This document shows, piece after piece, positions 1 to 7,727 of a DNA stretch of 64,000 nucleotides (the stretch's first letter is position 1; each line of letters starts with the position of its first letter). The position numbers and the translations under genes were made by a program. The stretch is from JALYJG01 sp033763555 (GTDB taxonomy: Bacteria; Pseudomonadota; Alphaproteobacteria; UBA9219): the NCBI GenBank assembly GCA_033763555.1, contig JANRKK010000015.1, positions 3,278 through 67,277 of the forward strand. Direction: 5' to 3'. Below the pieces are notes generated by a model, which saw only the letters and a list, made by a program, of their open reading frames with translations, made no database searches and was not told the DNA's origin.

Positions 1-1
1 G

Positions 2-64
2 TCCGCCTTCGATCCCGCCTTCCGCGAGGATGTGGATTTGCTGCGCCGTTTGCTGCAGGCTTAA
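2..64 (+). CDS. C-terminal end of an unidentified protein (truncated by window)
   Basis: An open frame runs in from the left edge and stops at TAA 62-64. Only 20 residues are visible, acidic and leucine-rich, ending LLRRLLQA, which looks like a terminal helix. Nothing here identifies the family. It is followed by about 90 bp of AT-rich sequence before the next gene, so the two are probably separate transcription units. Confidence 0.45.
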   Translation, partial: SAFDPAFREDVDLLRRLLQA

Positions 65-155
65 ATATTAACCATAGTTTGTTTTGTCTTTTTATTTTCG
101 CACGCCGGAAATAGAATGCAAAAATAATGGGTAGGTTTTTTCAAGGAGAAATTTG

Positions 156-845
156 ATGGAAGAAGCTCTTAATGACTCGGGCGACGTCTTGATTCCGACA
201 ACAGGTATTCACGGCGCCAGCATTTCAGAACAACGGGAAGATGCACTTGACCGCGCCTGTCGCCGTTATGTCGGGCTTTTGCGTTCCCGGGACGCATCCG
301 TCAATGTCGCCGATCTCGGCGGGGGGCCGGGCGCGCAGAGCAAAAAACTCGCGGCTTTGGGCGCGAATGTGTGGCTGTTCGATCTGACCGACCAGGCACA
401 ACGCATCCAGGACTTCAACGAACAACTCGGACGCAACGCCATTACCTTTGTGCATGGCGACTTGCGCGGCGTTCGCAACGGTGAGGTTCCGGCGCAGTTG
501 AACTGCCTTTATTCCCAGAGAATGCTGGATTGCATACCCTTCAATTCCGCCCGCACCATTCTGACCAATTTCAGCGCCCGGCTGCGTCATGATGCGGGTG
601 TCTTTCTGTCAGCAGCGGGCCTGAATTCCGAGCTTGGCAGAAATTATCTCCACCGGGATTTTCCGGTGGAACGGCGCTACACCGTATTGGCCGATGACAT
701 GGCCAGGAAACATGGGCTGTTCGCCGCCGAGTGTCTCTATACGGAAGGGGATATGGCGCGTCTCATGGCAGAATCCGGCCTTCGTCCCCGAGAAATCTGG
801 AGTTCGCCTTTCGGCAATATCAAGGCGATCGGATACAAGCCTTAG
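156..845 (+). CDS. class I SAM-dependent methyltransferase-like protein
   Basis: A 229-residue protein. Residues 51-60 (VADLGGGPGA) match motif I of Rossmann-fold methyltransferases, the glycine-rich SAM loop, and an acidic residue follows strand 2 (LFDLTD). The second half has the layout of a methyltransferase C-terminal lobe. The ATG at 156 is preferred over an in-frame TTG three bases upstream because AAGGAG lies 7 nt before it. The substrate cannot be read from sequence. The neighbour on the right is a direct-repeat cassette, so this gene may mark the host or phage boundary. Confidence 0.7.
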   Translation: MEEALNDSGDVLIPTTGIHGASISEQREDALDRACRRYVGLLRSRDASVNVADLGGGPGAQSKKLAALGANVWLFDLTDQAQRIQDFNEQLGRNAITFVHGDLRGVRNGEVPAQLNCLYSQRMLDCIPFNSARTILTNFSARLRHDAGVFLSAAGLNSELGRNYLHRDFPVERRYTVLADDMARKHGLFAAECLYTEGDMARLMAESGLRPREIWSSPFGNIKAIGYKP

Positions 846-849
846 AGTA

Positions 850-882
850 TTAAGGCTCCACACTCCCCACCACCGCGTGAAG
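850..882. repeat. 33-bp direct repeat, outer copy
   Basis: Perfect 33-bp copy of 1643-1675. On the minus strand it spells the last ten codons plus stop of the CI-like repressor gene (LHAVVGSVEP then TAA). This copy is detached from the rest of that gene and lies just after the methyltransferase stop codon. The two copies are 793 bp apart in the same orientation and enclose one gene (926-1570). Confidence 0.9.
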
Positions 883-925
883 TTGAGAATTTCGTTTTTT
901 CTGCCAGCATTAACATTGGGCAAGA

Positions 926-1570
926 CTACGGATGTAGAGAAGCTTCTCTACGACGCCATTCACGCGTTACCGGGCTTGTCAGGCTGCCATTATCTGGCCG
1001 GATGTGCACGGGCTCCCGGCAGTAAGGGAAGGACATTTCCACGCGGGATATGCCGGTAGCGTAACAGTGAGCTAGTTCTGCATCAAGTCGAGCAGCTTTG
1101 AGTTCATTGATGACTCTGTAGCTATTCACCCATGTTGTTCCGATAAGTTTATCAAAGTCTCTTTGATGTATGAACCGGAAAGCTTCATTATCGGGTGGCG
1201 GTTCGGTTTGGGTTAAAATGACTGGGCGTGCCAGCGGCTGGCGTAGCAAGATTTCGTTGCCCGCGATTGGTTTCCAGGCGTCGGCCCGTCCTTCGACGTC
1301 ACAAAATCCACCGTGAAACAGCTCAGGCGCCCCCCGCTTGTAGGCTTGCAGGGAAAGCGTGAAAGTGAACGTACCCGGTTCGCGCCGCAGAACAAACTGA
1401 GCCGCGCGTACTGGCGTATCAAAAACAGCCATTTGAGTGAGTGAAGCGCCATAAGCTGGTTCGGCGACAATTTCGGCAATGCGCCGGACCTCAACGGGGC
1501 GGCGCAACTGAAACAGCGGAGCATAATAGGCGACAAACTGCTCGGGCATCTCAAAATATCGAATAGCCAT
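926..1570 (-). CDS. orphan protein inside direct-repeat cassette
   Basis: A 214-residue protein that I do not recognise. The minus-strand start at 1570 has GGAGGG four bases upstream, a strong ribosome binding site. It has no signal peptide, membrane segment or known motif. Composition is that of a soluble cytoplasmic protein, with a conserved-looking aromatic stretch near residues 135-150. It is the only gene between the 33-bp repeats at 850-882 and 1643-1675. It lies downstream of, and co-oriented with, the repressor gene, so it could be read through from the repressor promoter like a lysogenic-conversion gene. That expression pattern is inference. Confidence 0.6.
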   Translation of the reverse strand: MAIRYFEMPEQFVAYYAPLFQLRRPVEVRRIAEIVAEPAYGASLTQMAVFDTPVRAAQFVLRREPGTFTFTLSLQAYKRGAPELFHGGFCDVEGRADAWKPIAGNEILLRQPLARPVILTQTEPPPDNEAFRFIHQRDFDKLIGTTWVNSYRVINELKAARLDAELAHCYATGISRVEMSFPYCREPVHIRPDNGSLTSPVTREWRRREASLHP

Positions 1571-1642
1571 TTTCCCTCCAAAAAGTGATACAAAAACAGG
1601 AGAAGCTTACCGGTCGGCATTTACTGGTCAAGGGCAATAAAG

Positions 1643-1675
1643 TTAAGGCTCCACACTCCCCACCACCGCGTGAAG
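1643..1675. repeat. 33-bp direct repeat, inner copy (3' end of repressor gene)
   Basis: The inner copy is the genuine 3' end of the repressor gene. It is identical to 850-882, and the match breaks exactly at the stop codon on one side and after 11 codons on the other. Long repeats restoring a gene's 3' end are typical of site-specific integration or a local duplication. No recombinase gene is present between the copies. Confidence 0.9.
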
Positions 1676-2224
1676 CGCAGCAATATCGCGTGACGGCAGG
1701 GTGGTATCGCGCCGCGGCTGGTGCTGGCGCAGTTTGATGCTCTTCCCGTCTTTCTTAACCAATTCGCGGATGCGCAACCCGGTTTTTTTGCCCGTCACCG
1801 CCACGCCCTGGCCGGGCCGGGGCGTTTTGTGCGGATTGATGAACAGCAGCTGCCCCGGGCGGTACATCGGCGCCATGCTGCCATCCGTCACATACAGGGC
1901 ATAGGCGCCCCGGGCATGCGCCAGCCAGGCAGGGCGGGGCACATGGTCGATGGCGGCACCCGCCGCATCGCGCACGGGGATAAGCCCGCCATCGGCTGAA
2001 GCTTCGCCAAAACGGATTTTCTCGAAAGCGCGGCTTTGCATCACGGGCATCAGGTCGCGCGCATCGCAGCCCAGCGGTTTGGCCAGCCGCACCATCCATT
2101 CGACCGTCAGGCGGCGGTCACCTTTTTCCAGCTTGTCGACCTGGCCCTTGCTGGTGCCCGCCTGATCGGCAAGCTGCTGCAGGCTCCAGCCGCGCGCGGC
2201 GCGGAATTCACGGATACGATTCAT
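1643..2224 (-). CDS. CI/LexA-like phage repressor (XRE HTH plus S24 peptidase domain)
   Basis: A 193-residue repressor. Residues 1-60 form an XRE helix-turn-helix (SLQQLADQAGTSKGQVDKLE). Residues 78-190 form an S24 self-cleavage domain with the serine in DGSMAPMY (Ser116) and a candidate lysine about 41 residues later (RELVKK). An Ala-Gly pair at 88-89, upstream of the serine, could be the autocleavage site, so RecA-triggered induction is plausible. The gene is divergent from 2336-2848, with operator-like repeats between. Its last eleven codons are duplicated 793 bp downstream. It probably keeps the GTA-like cluster to its right silent, which is inference from position. Confidence 0.85.
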   Translation of the reverse strand: MNRIREFRAARGWSLQQLADQAGTSKGQVDKLEKGDRRLTVEWMVRLAKPLGCDARDLMPVMQSRAFEKIRFGEASADGGLIPVRDAAGAAIDHVPRPAWLAHARGAYALYVTDGSMAPMYRPGQLLFINPHKTPRPGQGVAVTGKKTGLRIRELVKKDGKSIKLRQHQPRRDTTLPSRDIAALHAVVGSVEP

Positions 2225-2261
2225 GGCAAGAAGTTACCACGATCCGGCAGGTACTACAATA

Positions 2262-2299
2262 TGGATACTTGTATTGACATGTGTATCCAAAATGGATAC
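2262..2299. promoter_or_regulatory. operator region between divergent repressor and early gene
   Basis: Three copies of the 7-mer TGGATAC occur here: forward at 2262-2268, inverted at 2283-2289 and forward at 2293-2299. The last two form a perfect inverted repeat with a 3-bp spacer. A TTGACA hexamer at 2274-2279 lies between them, as expected if repressor covers a promoter. This is the standard cI/cro-type arrangement. Which promoter serves which gene is not settled. Confidence 0.65.
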
Positions 2300-2335
2300 G
2301 GTCGCCGCCCTGTTGCCCGATGCTCCGGAGGTTTC

Positions 2336-2848
2336 ATGCCGTCCCGACCGCGCCGCCCGCCCGTCAGCTCCGACCGCCGCTTCCGCAAACGATCCACCGC
2401 GCCGGATTACGGGCCGAAGGAGCGCTGGCAGCATTCGGGCCGCGTGCTGGAGCTGACGGAAAGGGCAGGGGTGCTCGCCGCCCGCGCGACGGAAGAGCAT
2501 ATTGTCGATCTTCTGGTGCTGCGCGGGACCCTGAGCGCGCCACAGCGCGAAGCGGCGATGAAGTTCAAGCTGGATTACCAGCGCGCCGGGTTGGCAGCGC
2601 ATGTGACGGGCAGCTACAGCCTGACGCGGCACGGCCGCGATTTCTTCCGCTATGAAAGGGAGCGCAGCGATTTCGAGGAAGCCGCCTATCAGCGCTGGCG
2701 CAACGCGGTGCGGGAGCTTGGCCTGGTGCTCAGCGGTGCGGTGATTGCCACGGTGTGCCATGATCTTCTGCCCACGCCGCGCAATGCGCTGGCGCTGCAG
2801 AAGGGGCTTGATCTTCTCATTGATTGGTATGGGTTGCCTAAACAATAG
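2336..2848 (+). CDS. phage early-region protein divergent from repressor
   Basis: A 170-residue basic, mainly helical protein starting at ATG 2336, seven bases after CGGAGG. It is transcribed away from the repressor across shared operator sites, the position of a Cro-like or early regulator. A longer reading of the same frame would overlap the repressor gene and lacks a ribosome site. The N-terminal 30 residues are Arg/Pro-rich and could bind nucleic acid. I do not recognise the family. Its stop codon directly abuts a palindromic repeat. Confidence 0.6.
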   Translation: MPSRPRRPPVSSDRRFRKRSTAPDYGPKERWQHSGRVLELTERAGVLAARATEEHIVDLLVLRGTLSAPQREAAMKFKLDYQRAGLAAHVTGSYSLTRHGRDFFRYERERSDFEEAAYQRWRNAVRELGLVLSGAVIATVCHDLLPTPRNALALQKGLDLLIDWYGLPKQ

Positions 2849-2951
2849 CGTCATTCCGGACGTTCCGTAGGAACGATCCGGAATCCATGGCGCTAATTGT
2901 AAGGCCGTTCCATGGATTCCGGGTTCGCGCGATGCGCGTCCCGGAATGACG
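2849..2951. repeat. palindromic repeat family A, copy 1
   Basis: About 103 bp bounded by CGTCATTCCGG and CCGGAATGACG, with an inner arm pair GGAATCCATGG/CCATGGATTCC, so the transcript would fold into one long interrupted hairpin. It begins at the base after the preceding stop codon. Related copies lie at 3349, 15531 and 35988. Confidence 0.85.
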
Positions 2952-2955
2952 AATT

Positions 2956-3180
2956 TTATACGAGCTTATCCACAATACTGCCGCGCGGCAGATTGCTCGA
3001 CGGGCTGAAAATCTTGGTGGGCTGCGGAACACCAGCGGGCTTCGCCGGAACGGCAGTTTTCTGCAGCTGTGTCACCAGTGCTTGAACAGCATCCTGGCTG
3101 CTTTTCAGATTACTGACGGCCGCGGACTGCTGCGTGCGCAGGAGCGACGTAACGGGGCCATTGCTGATGGAATCGACCAT
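2956..3180 (-). CDS. small conserved-looking helical protein, 74 aa
   Basis: A 74-residue protein rich in Ser, Gln and Ala in its first half (SLLRTQQSAAVSNLKSSQDA) with a Pro-rich tail. The N-terminal helix pattern recalls small YjfB-type putative motility proteins, but the resemblance is weak. A GAGG lies about 8 nt upstream of the start. No signal peptide. It sits between two family-A repeats and is probably its own transcription unit. Confidence 0.5.
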   Translation of the reverse strand: MVDSISNGPVTSLLRTQQSAAVSNLKSSQDAVQALVTQLQKTAVPAKPAGVPQPTKIFSPSSNLPRGSIVDKLV

Positions 3181-3348
3181 GGACGTGCCTCATACTTCAA
3201 TGATGGAAGAAGACCCGTCCTGGGAAGGAATAGGACGAACATCCTGATTCGTCGCTTGACAGAAATCCTAGCCCCATCAAGGTAAAGAAAAGACTAATCC
3301 AAATTTCCGGGAAGGCAAGTAAATTTCTAAGAAATAAGGTAAATCAAG

Positions 3349-3457
3349 CGTCATTCCGGGGCACGCGCAGCGCGAACCTGGAATCCAAGGAGCGATATTG
3401 CGGCCAGCGCCATGGATTCCGGATCGCCTTCGCTGCGCTCCGGCGTCCGGAATGACG
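3349..3457. repeat. palindromic repeat family A, copy 2
   Basis: About 109 bp, same CGTCATTCC/GGAATGACG ends and GGAATCC core as the copy at 2849 but with a diverged centre (GCGAACCTGGAATCC). With its flanks it fills most of the 3181-3485 gap, in which I see no gene. Confidence 0.8.
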
Positions 3458-3485
3458 ATTTCAAAAAAACGAGGTCATATAAATT

Positions 3486-3506
3486 ATTTTCCTAAAATAG
3501 GAAAAT
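3486..3506. promoter_or_regulatory. perfect AT-rich inverted repeat, possible operator
   Basis: ATTTTCCTA and TAGGAAAAT flank a 3-bp AAA spacer. It lies about 165 bp upstream of the gene at 3672, in a non-coding AT-rich stretch just before TTGACT (3512-3517), so an operator over a promoter is plausible. No regulator can be named. Confidence 0.35.
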
Positions 3507-3671
3507 ATTCCTTGACTCCATCTCGGCTTCGGTGTATTGACAATGCCGGGGCGAATTGCGCCCAAACTCCAAATCAAAATCCAACCTATCCGTTACCGTT
3601 GCATTCCCTGTTGCCGCAGCAAAAGGGTGCGTTATAGTCATTCCATTCTTAAGCGGCATAGAGGAATGATT

Positions 3672-4205
3672 ATGATTGGCAATGAGCAGATTAAAATTAT
3701 TACGCTTTCCAGACTCCCTCCGGCAGGGCAACCCATTCCGAATGAGGGCATTTTTTTGTGCGCCCTGCGGTACGCCGAAAGAACTTTGGCGGCATGCGCC
3801 AGCCCTGAAGATATAAGGAATGTCACCTACACAGAAGCTGTCAGGGAAGTGGCAGTTCGCAGGAGCTGGCATGGTTATGATGGGGCCAATATTGAGAATG
3901 AAGCTGCCCTTTATAATGGTCTCGTAACAGGCATTGTTCTCGGCAAATGGGTGATACCCACTTGTGATCTTGGCAGGGTTTTATCTCGCAATAAAACGGC
4001 GGGCGATTTTGAAGGCAGCTTGGTTATAGAAAGTAAAATTGCTGATTGTTCCAATTGGTATTGGCTATGCACGCCGCACCGCAGAGAAAAAATGAGTTCG
4101 ATCCGCCTTTCGGACGGCATGGTTGCCGGATGGGGACGGGATTGTAACCGTTCCAGCTGCCGTCCCGTCCGGTTTGTGGATGCTACCCGCTTATCCTTGG
4201 CGTAA
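3672..4205 (+). CDS. hypothetical protein upstream of terminase
   Basis: A 177-residue protein of unknown function. ATG 3672 is chosen because GAGG at 3661-3664 sits 7 nt before it; the ATG at 3666 is too close and an upstream TTG lacks a site. The protein has several Cys and Trp residues (YWLCTPHR) and ends in a Cys-Arg-rich segment, with no signal peptide. It is lower in GC than the phage genes downstream and is the last gene before the packaging genes, so it may be cargo rather than structural. Confidence 0.55.
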   Translation: MIGNEQIKIITLSRLPPAGQPIPNEGIFLCALRYAERTLAACASPEDIRNVTYTEAVREVAVRRSWHGYDGANIENEAALYNGLVTGIVLGKWVIPTCDLGRVLSRNKTAGDFEGSLVIESKIADCSNWYWLCTPHRREKMSSIRLSDGMVAGWGRDCNRSSCRPVRFVDATRLSLA

Positions 4206-4243
4206 GTTAAAGACTCTTCTCAACACTCAACCCCATTTTGTTT

Positions 4244-4531
4244 ATGTCCGACGCGGCGAAAATACTCGAAGCGCTGATCGATCTTGTGCATCACAGCGAA
4301 AGTGACAGCGCGCGCATCGCCGCCGCCAAAATTCTTCTCGAACGCATGGCCCCGGAAGAGGATGACGAAGCCCGACGACGCGAGGCCGAAGAGCGCGACG
4401 CCGCCATCGCCGAAGCCCGATGCCTGCTGGCCGAATCTGCCGCTGCCAAATCTACTGAGTTTTACCAGCCGACTGCGCTGGATCAAATCGGCGCGCCCGA
4501 ACCAGCTGACACCGCCTCCGGGGCTGCCTGA
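4244..4531 (+). CDS. candidate terminase small subunit
   Basis: A 95-residue, highly charged helical protein. Residues 1-35 form a helical repeat (AAKILEALIDLVHH, ARIAAAKILLERM) followed by a Glu/Arg/Ala-rich helix (DDEARRREAEERDAAIAEAR). It lies directly before and overlaps the large terminase, the position of TerS in tailed phages and of gp1 in GTAs. Assignment rests on position, size and composition, not on a diagnostic motif. The start is ATG 4244; no strong ribosome site is visible. Confidence 0.55.
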   Translation: MSDAAKILEALIDLVHHSESDSARIAAAKILLERMAPEEDDEARRREAEERDAAIAEARCLLAESAAAKSTEFYQPTALDQIGAPEPADTASGAA

Positions 4532-5699
4532 TGCGTCGGAACAGGACTGGCGCGTCTGGCTGGTGCTGGCGGGCCGCGGCTGGGGCAAGACCCGCACGGG
4601 CGCGGAAGACATCGCGCATTATGCGCTGTGGAATCCCGGCTCGCGCATCGGCGTGATTGCGCCGACTTACGCGGATGCGCGCGACATCTGCGTCGAGGGC
4701 GAAAGCGGGCTTCTGAAAACCATTCCGCCCGGTTGCGTCGTGAAATGGAACCGCAGCATGGGCGAAATGTGGTTGTTCAACGACAGCCGCATCAAACTGT
4801 TTTCGGCCGACCAGCCGGAACGGCTGCGCGGGCCGCAGCATCACCGCGTCTGGTGCGACGAGTTGGGCGCCTGGCCCGGGCGCGAAGCGTTTGATCAGCT
4901 TTGGTTCGGTCTGCGCCTCGGCTCCGACCCGCGCGTCATCATCACCACAACCCCAAGGAATACCGACGTGATACGAGATCTTTTCCGCCGCAAGAGCCGC
5001 GATGTCTACCTCACCCACGGCCGCACCTCCGACAATGCCGAGCATCTGTCGCCGCGCGTGCTGGAGCAGCTTCAGGACCGCTATGGCGGTACGCGCCTGG
5101 GACGGCAGGAGCTGGACGCGGAATTGCTTGAGGATACCGAAGGTGCCTTGTGGAAACGCGCCCCGATCGATGCCTGCCGTGTGCAGAGCGTGCCGGAACT
5201 GAAACGCGTCATCATCGCCATCGACCCCGCGCTCTCCAGCCGCGAAGGCGCCGATGAAACCGGCATTATCGCCGCCGCGCGCGGTACGGACGGGCTGCTT
5301 TATGTGTTGGCCGACTGGTCGGGCCGTTACGCGCCTGATGCCTGGGCCGAACGCGCCGTGATGCTGTACCAGGATATGCGCGCGCAGATGATCGTTGCGG
5401 AAGTCAATGCGGGCGGTGAGCTTGTGGAACGCATGTTAAGACAGATCGCGCCGCATGTGCTGTTCAAACCCGTACGCGCCCTGCGCGGCAAGGCCGAACG
5501 CGCGCTGCCCGTCGCGGCGTTGTATGAGCAGGGTCGCGTGCGCCATGTAGGATCATTGTCCGCGCTGGAAGACCAGATGTGCCGCTTTACCTCGGCGGGC
5601 GGCAGCGGCGGCTCCCCCGACCGCGTCGATGCGCTTGTTTGGGCCCTCACCGAACTCAGCGAAACGGCGAGGGGAGAACCTCGTGTGCGCGTTCTTTAA
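4362..5699 (+). CDS. terL: terminase large subunit (DNA-packaging ATPase/nuclease)
   Basis: From ATG 4362 the protein has 445 residues. It has the Walker A motif GRGWGKT at 71-77, a Walker B VWCDE at 163-167, a coupling segment ITTTPRN, and a C-terminal RNase H-like nuclease with IAIDPALS (first acidic residue) and DRVDALVWAL near the end. This is the Terminase_6/COG5323 type shared with GTAs. It cuts and pumps DNA into the prohead at the portal. ATG 4362 lies inside the small-subunit gene in another frame; an upstream TTG (4284) would extend it with unlikely sequence. The start is therefore uncertain but the function is not. Confidence 0.95.
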   Translation: MTKPDDARPKSATPPSPKPDACWPNLPLPNLLSFTSRLRWIKSARPNQLTPPPGLPDASEQDWRVWLVLAGRGWGKTRTGAEDIAHYALWNPGSRIGVIAPTYADARDICVEGESGLLKTIPPGCVVKWNRSMGEMWLFNDSRIKLFSADQPERLRGPQHHRVWCDELGAWPGREAFDQLWFGLRLGSDPRVIITTTPRNTDVIRDLFRRKSRDVYLTHGRTSDNAEHLSPRVLEQLQDRYGGTRLGRQELDAELLEDTEGALWKRAPIDACRVQSVPELKRVIIAIDPALSSREGADETGIIAAARGTDGLLYVLADWSGRYAPDAWAERAVMLYQDMRAQMIVAEVNAGGELVERMLRQIAPHVLFKPVRALRGKAERALPVAALYEQGRVRHVGSLSALEDQMCRFTSAGGSGGSPDRVDALVWALTELSETARGEPRVRVL

Positions 5700-5702
5700 T
5701 AT

Positions 5703-5868
5703 AACGTCATCCCGGAAAAATTTGCCGGAGCGCAGTGGAGGTGAATTTTATCCGGGACCCAGTTCCCCTATCGGATAAAACAGCTTTTGCCTGTAAGCCA
5801 ACTGGGTTCCAGATAAACTTTCTTTCGCTCACTTCATTCGCGAAGAGAAAGTTTTCCGGAATGACGTT
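5703..5868. repeat. palindromic repeat family B, copy 1
   Basis: 166 bp from AACGTCAT to ATGACGTT. Inner landmarks are ATCCGGGACCCAGTT, then AACTGGGTTCCAGATAAAC and the arm GAAGAGAAAGTTTTCCGGA, giving an imperfect long hairpin. It lies between the terminase stop and the portal start, so it interrupts the packaging operon and may cause partial termination or mRNA processing. Confidence 0.85.
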
Positions 5869-5909
5869 TCTATAAGTTTCTCAATTTCTGAATCTTAACC
5901 GGAGCCAAC

Positions 5910-7151
5910 ATGGGATTCCTCAGTCTCGTGAAGAATTTCGCGCGTCCACACGGCGCTGCCGTCAAATCATCTGCCGCCGGGCCGATGATTGCCTGGAGCG
6001 GCATCGGCAAGCCGAAATGGACGCCGCGACGCTATGAAAACCTCGCCGAGGAGGGGTTCCGCAAAAACGTCATCGCCTATCGCTGCGTGATGCAGATTGC
6101 CACCGCTGCGTCCGCCGTGCCCTGGTTGCTTTATGATGATCAGGGCGCGGAGATGGATACGCATCCGCTGCTGGATCTGCTGCAGCATCCCAATCCGCTG
6201 CAGGACGGCGTGAGTTTTCTCGAAAGTGTTTTCGCGCATCTGGAAATCGCCGGGAATGTTTATATCGAAGCGGTAAAGCCGCGCGACGATCAACGCCCCG
6301 TCGAGCTTTATGTGCTGCGCCCGGACCGGATGAAGATTATTCCCGGCCCCGCGGGCTTGCCGCAGGGCTATCAGTACAGCGTCAACGGGCAGATGACCAC
6401 ATGGTCCGCTGATCCTGTCAGCGGCGCGTCGAACATCCTGCATCTCAAGCGTTTTCATCCGCTGGATGACTGGTACGGCATGGCGCCGATGGAATCCGCG
6501 CTGCTGTCGATCGATCAGCACAATGCCGCCGGTGCCTGGAACCAGGCGCTGCTCAATCAGGGCGCGCGGCCTTCGGGGGCTCTTGTGTACGCACCGAAAG
6601 ACGGCCCACCGACGCTGACCGACGATCAGGTACGGCGCCTGCGCGAGGAGCTGGGGCAGCTGTATCAAGGTGACCGCAATGCCGGGCGTCCGCTGATCCT
6701 CGAAGGGGGCCTCGACTGGCGCGAGATGAGCCTATCGCCCAAGGATATGGACTGGCTGGGAGGTCGTAACGTGGCAGCACGCGACATCGCGCAGGCCTTT
6801 GGCGTGCCGGCGCAGCTGATCGGCATTCCGGAATCGCAGACCTACGCCAACATGGCCGAGGCGCGCCTGGCTTTCTACGAAGAAACCGTTTTGCCGCTGC
6901 TCACCCGCGTCATTGCCGGGTTCGATCACTGGCTGACGCCGATGTTTGATGACACGCTGCGGCTCGACTACGACCCGGACGCGATCAGCGCGCTCGCCGT
7001 CCGCCGCGAAATGCAGTGGAGCAAATTGCAGGCTGCCGATTTCCTCACCGTCAACGAAAAACGCGCCGCCGCCGGTTATGAACCGATTGAAGGTGGAGAT
7101 GAGTTATCCAGCTTCCGCCCGAAGAGAAGTGATAAGCAAGATGAGGAATAA
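5910..7151 (+). CDS. phage portal protein (HK97 family)
   Basis: A 413-residue portal. The start at 5910 follows GGAGCC. Recognisable family blocks include AYRCVMQIATAAS near residue 50, HPLLDLLQHPNP near 85, the FHPLDDWYGMAP motif, and GVPAQLIGIPESQTYANMAEAR in the C-terminal stem. It forms the dodecameric ring at one capsid vertex, binds the terminase and passes DNA. Length is usual for the family. It is separated from its normal partner, the protease, by a 1.2-kb insert with two unrelated genes. Confidence 0.95.
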   Translation: MGFLSLVKNFARPHGAAVKSSAAGPMIAWSGIGKPKWTPRRYENLAEEGFRKNVIAYRCVMQIATAASAVPWLLYDDQGAEMDTHPLLDLLQHPNPLQDGVSFLESVFAHLEIAGNVYIEAVKPRDDQRPVELYVLRPDRMKIIPGPAGLPQGYQYSVNGQMTTWSADPVSGASNILHLKRFHPLDDWYGMAPMESALLSIDQHNAAGAWNQALLNQGARPSGALVYAPKDGPPTLTDDQVRRLREELGQLYQGDRNAGRPLILEGGLDWREMSLSPKDMDWLGGRNVAARDIAQAFGVPAQLIGIPESQTYANMAEARLAFYEETVLPLLTRVIAGFDHWLTPMFDDTLRLDYDPDAISALAVRREMQWSKLQAADFLTVNEKRAAAGYEPIEGGDELSSFRPKRSDKQDEE

Positions 7152-7268
7152 CCGTAAGCGGTAGACGTACAGTCCATTGTCCCGTAAGGTTGAACATCAT
7201 TCAACTGGTGCAAAGCGATGGCTTGGCGGAACGCAGAGATCAGGAACGCAGCCTATTCCTCGGCGATA

Positions 7269-7679
7269 ATGACGGGGACGAATAGGTTATTTTTTATTAC
7301 TCTCTGTTCCGTTGGACTTTTTACATTATCAGCTTGCGCTCCGGCTGAAGGATGTCTCGTTAACGCCAAAACCCAGTTTGAAATGAATCAGTGTGCCAAG
7401 CAACAGGCCATAACGACAGATACTGAACTTAAAAGTGTTTACCAGAAGCTGTCCGAAAAAACCGACGCGGAAGGACAGGTGCGGTTACAGACCGCGCAAG
7501 AGGCATGGGTGACTTACCGTACAAAAGAATGCAAATTTAAAAACAGGAGAACCGCGGATGGTTCTGTGCATCCGATGGTGATCTCCTATTGCTATACCAA
7601 TATGACGCAGGAGCGCATCAAAACTCTTCAGGCGCAACTGGATTGCGAAGAGGGACATCTTGCCTGTACCAAACAGTAA
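7269..7679 (+). CDS. LprI/DUF1311-like lipoprotein (possible lysozyme inhibitor)
   Basis: A 136-residue lipoprotein when started at ATG 7269: a short signal sequence ends in the lipobox LSAC. The mature part has the LprI/DUF1311 pattern: a Cys pair and QF..NQC near the start, a helix with Leu-Tyr spacing (ELKSVYQKLSEK), then LQTAQEAWVTYRTKEC and a late Cys. This family includes periplasmic lysozyme inhibitors. It sits on the plus strand between portal and protease genes and is more AT-rich than either, so it looks like inserted cargo. An upstream in-frame ATG (7218) would only lengthen the leader. Confidence 0.65.
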   Translation: MTGTNRLFFITLCSVGLFTLSACAPAEGCLVNAKTQFEMNQCAKQQAITTDTELKSVYQKLSEKTDAEGQVRLQTAQEAWVTYRTKECKFKNRRTADGSVHPMVISYCYTNMTQERIKTLQAQLDCEEGHLACTKQ

Positions 7680-7727
7680 GCCTGCTTGTGTCGACAGACT
7701 TGAATTAAGCTTAAAGTAAAGCGTTGA

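Noticed and set aside
2036..2335. N-terminal extension of the 2336 gene
   Set aside because: It would overlap the repressor gene and operator and has no ribosome site; ATG 2336 after CGGAGG is clearly better.
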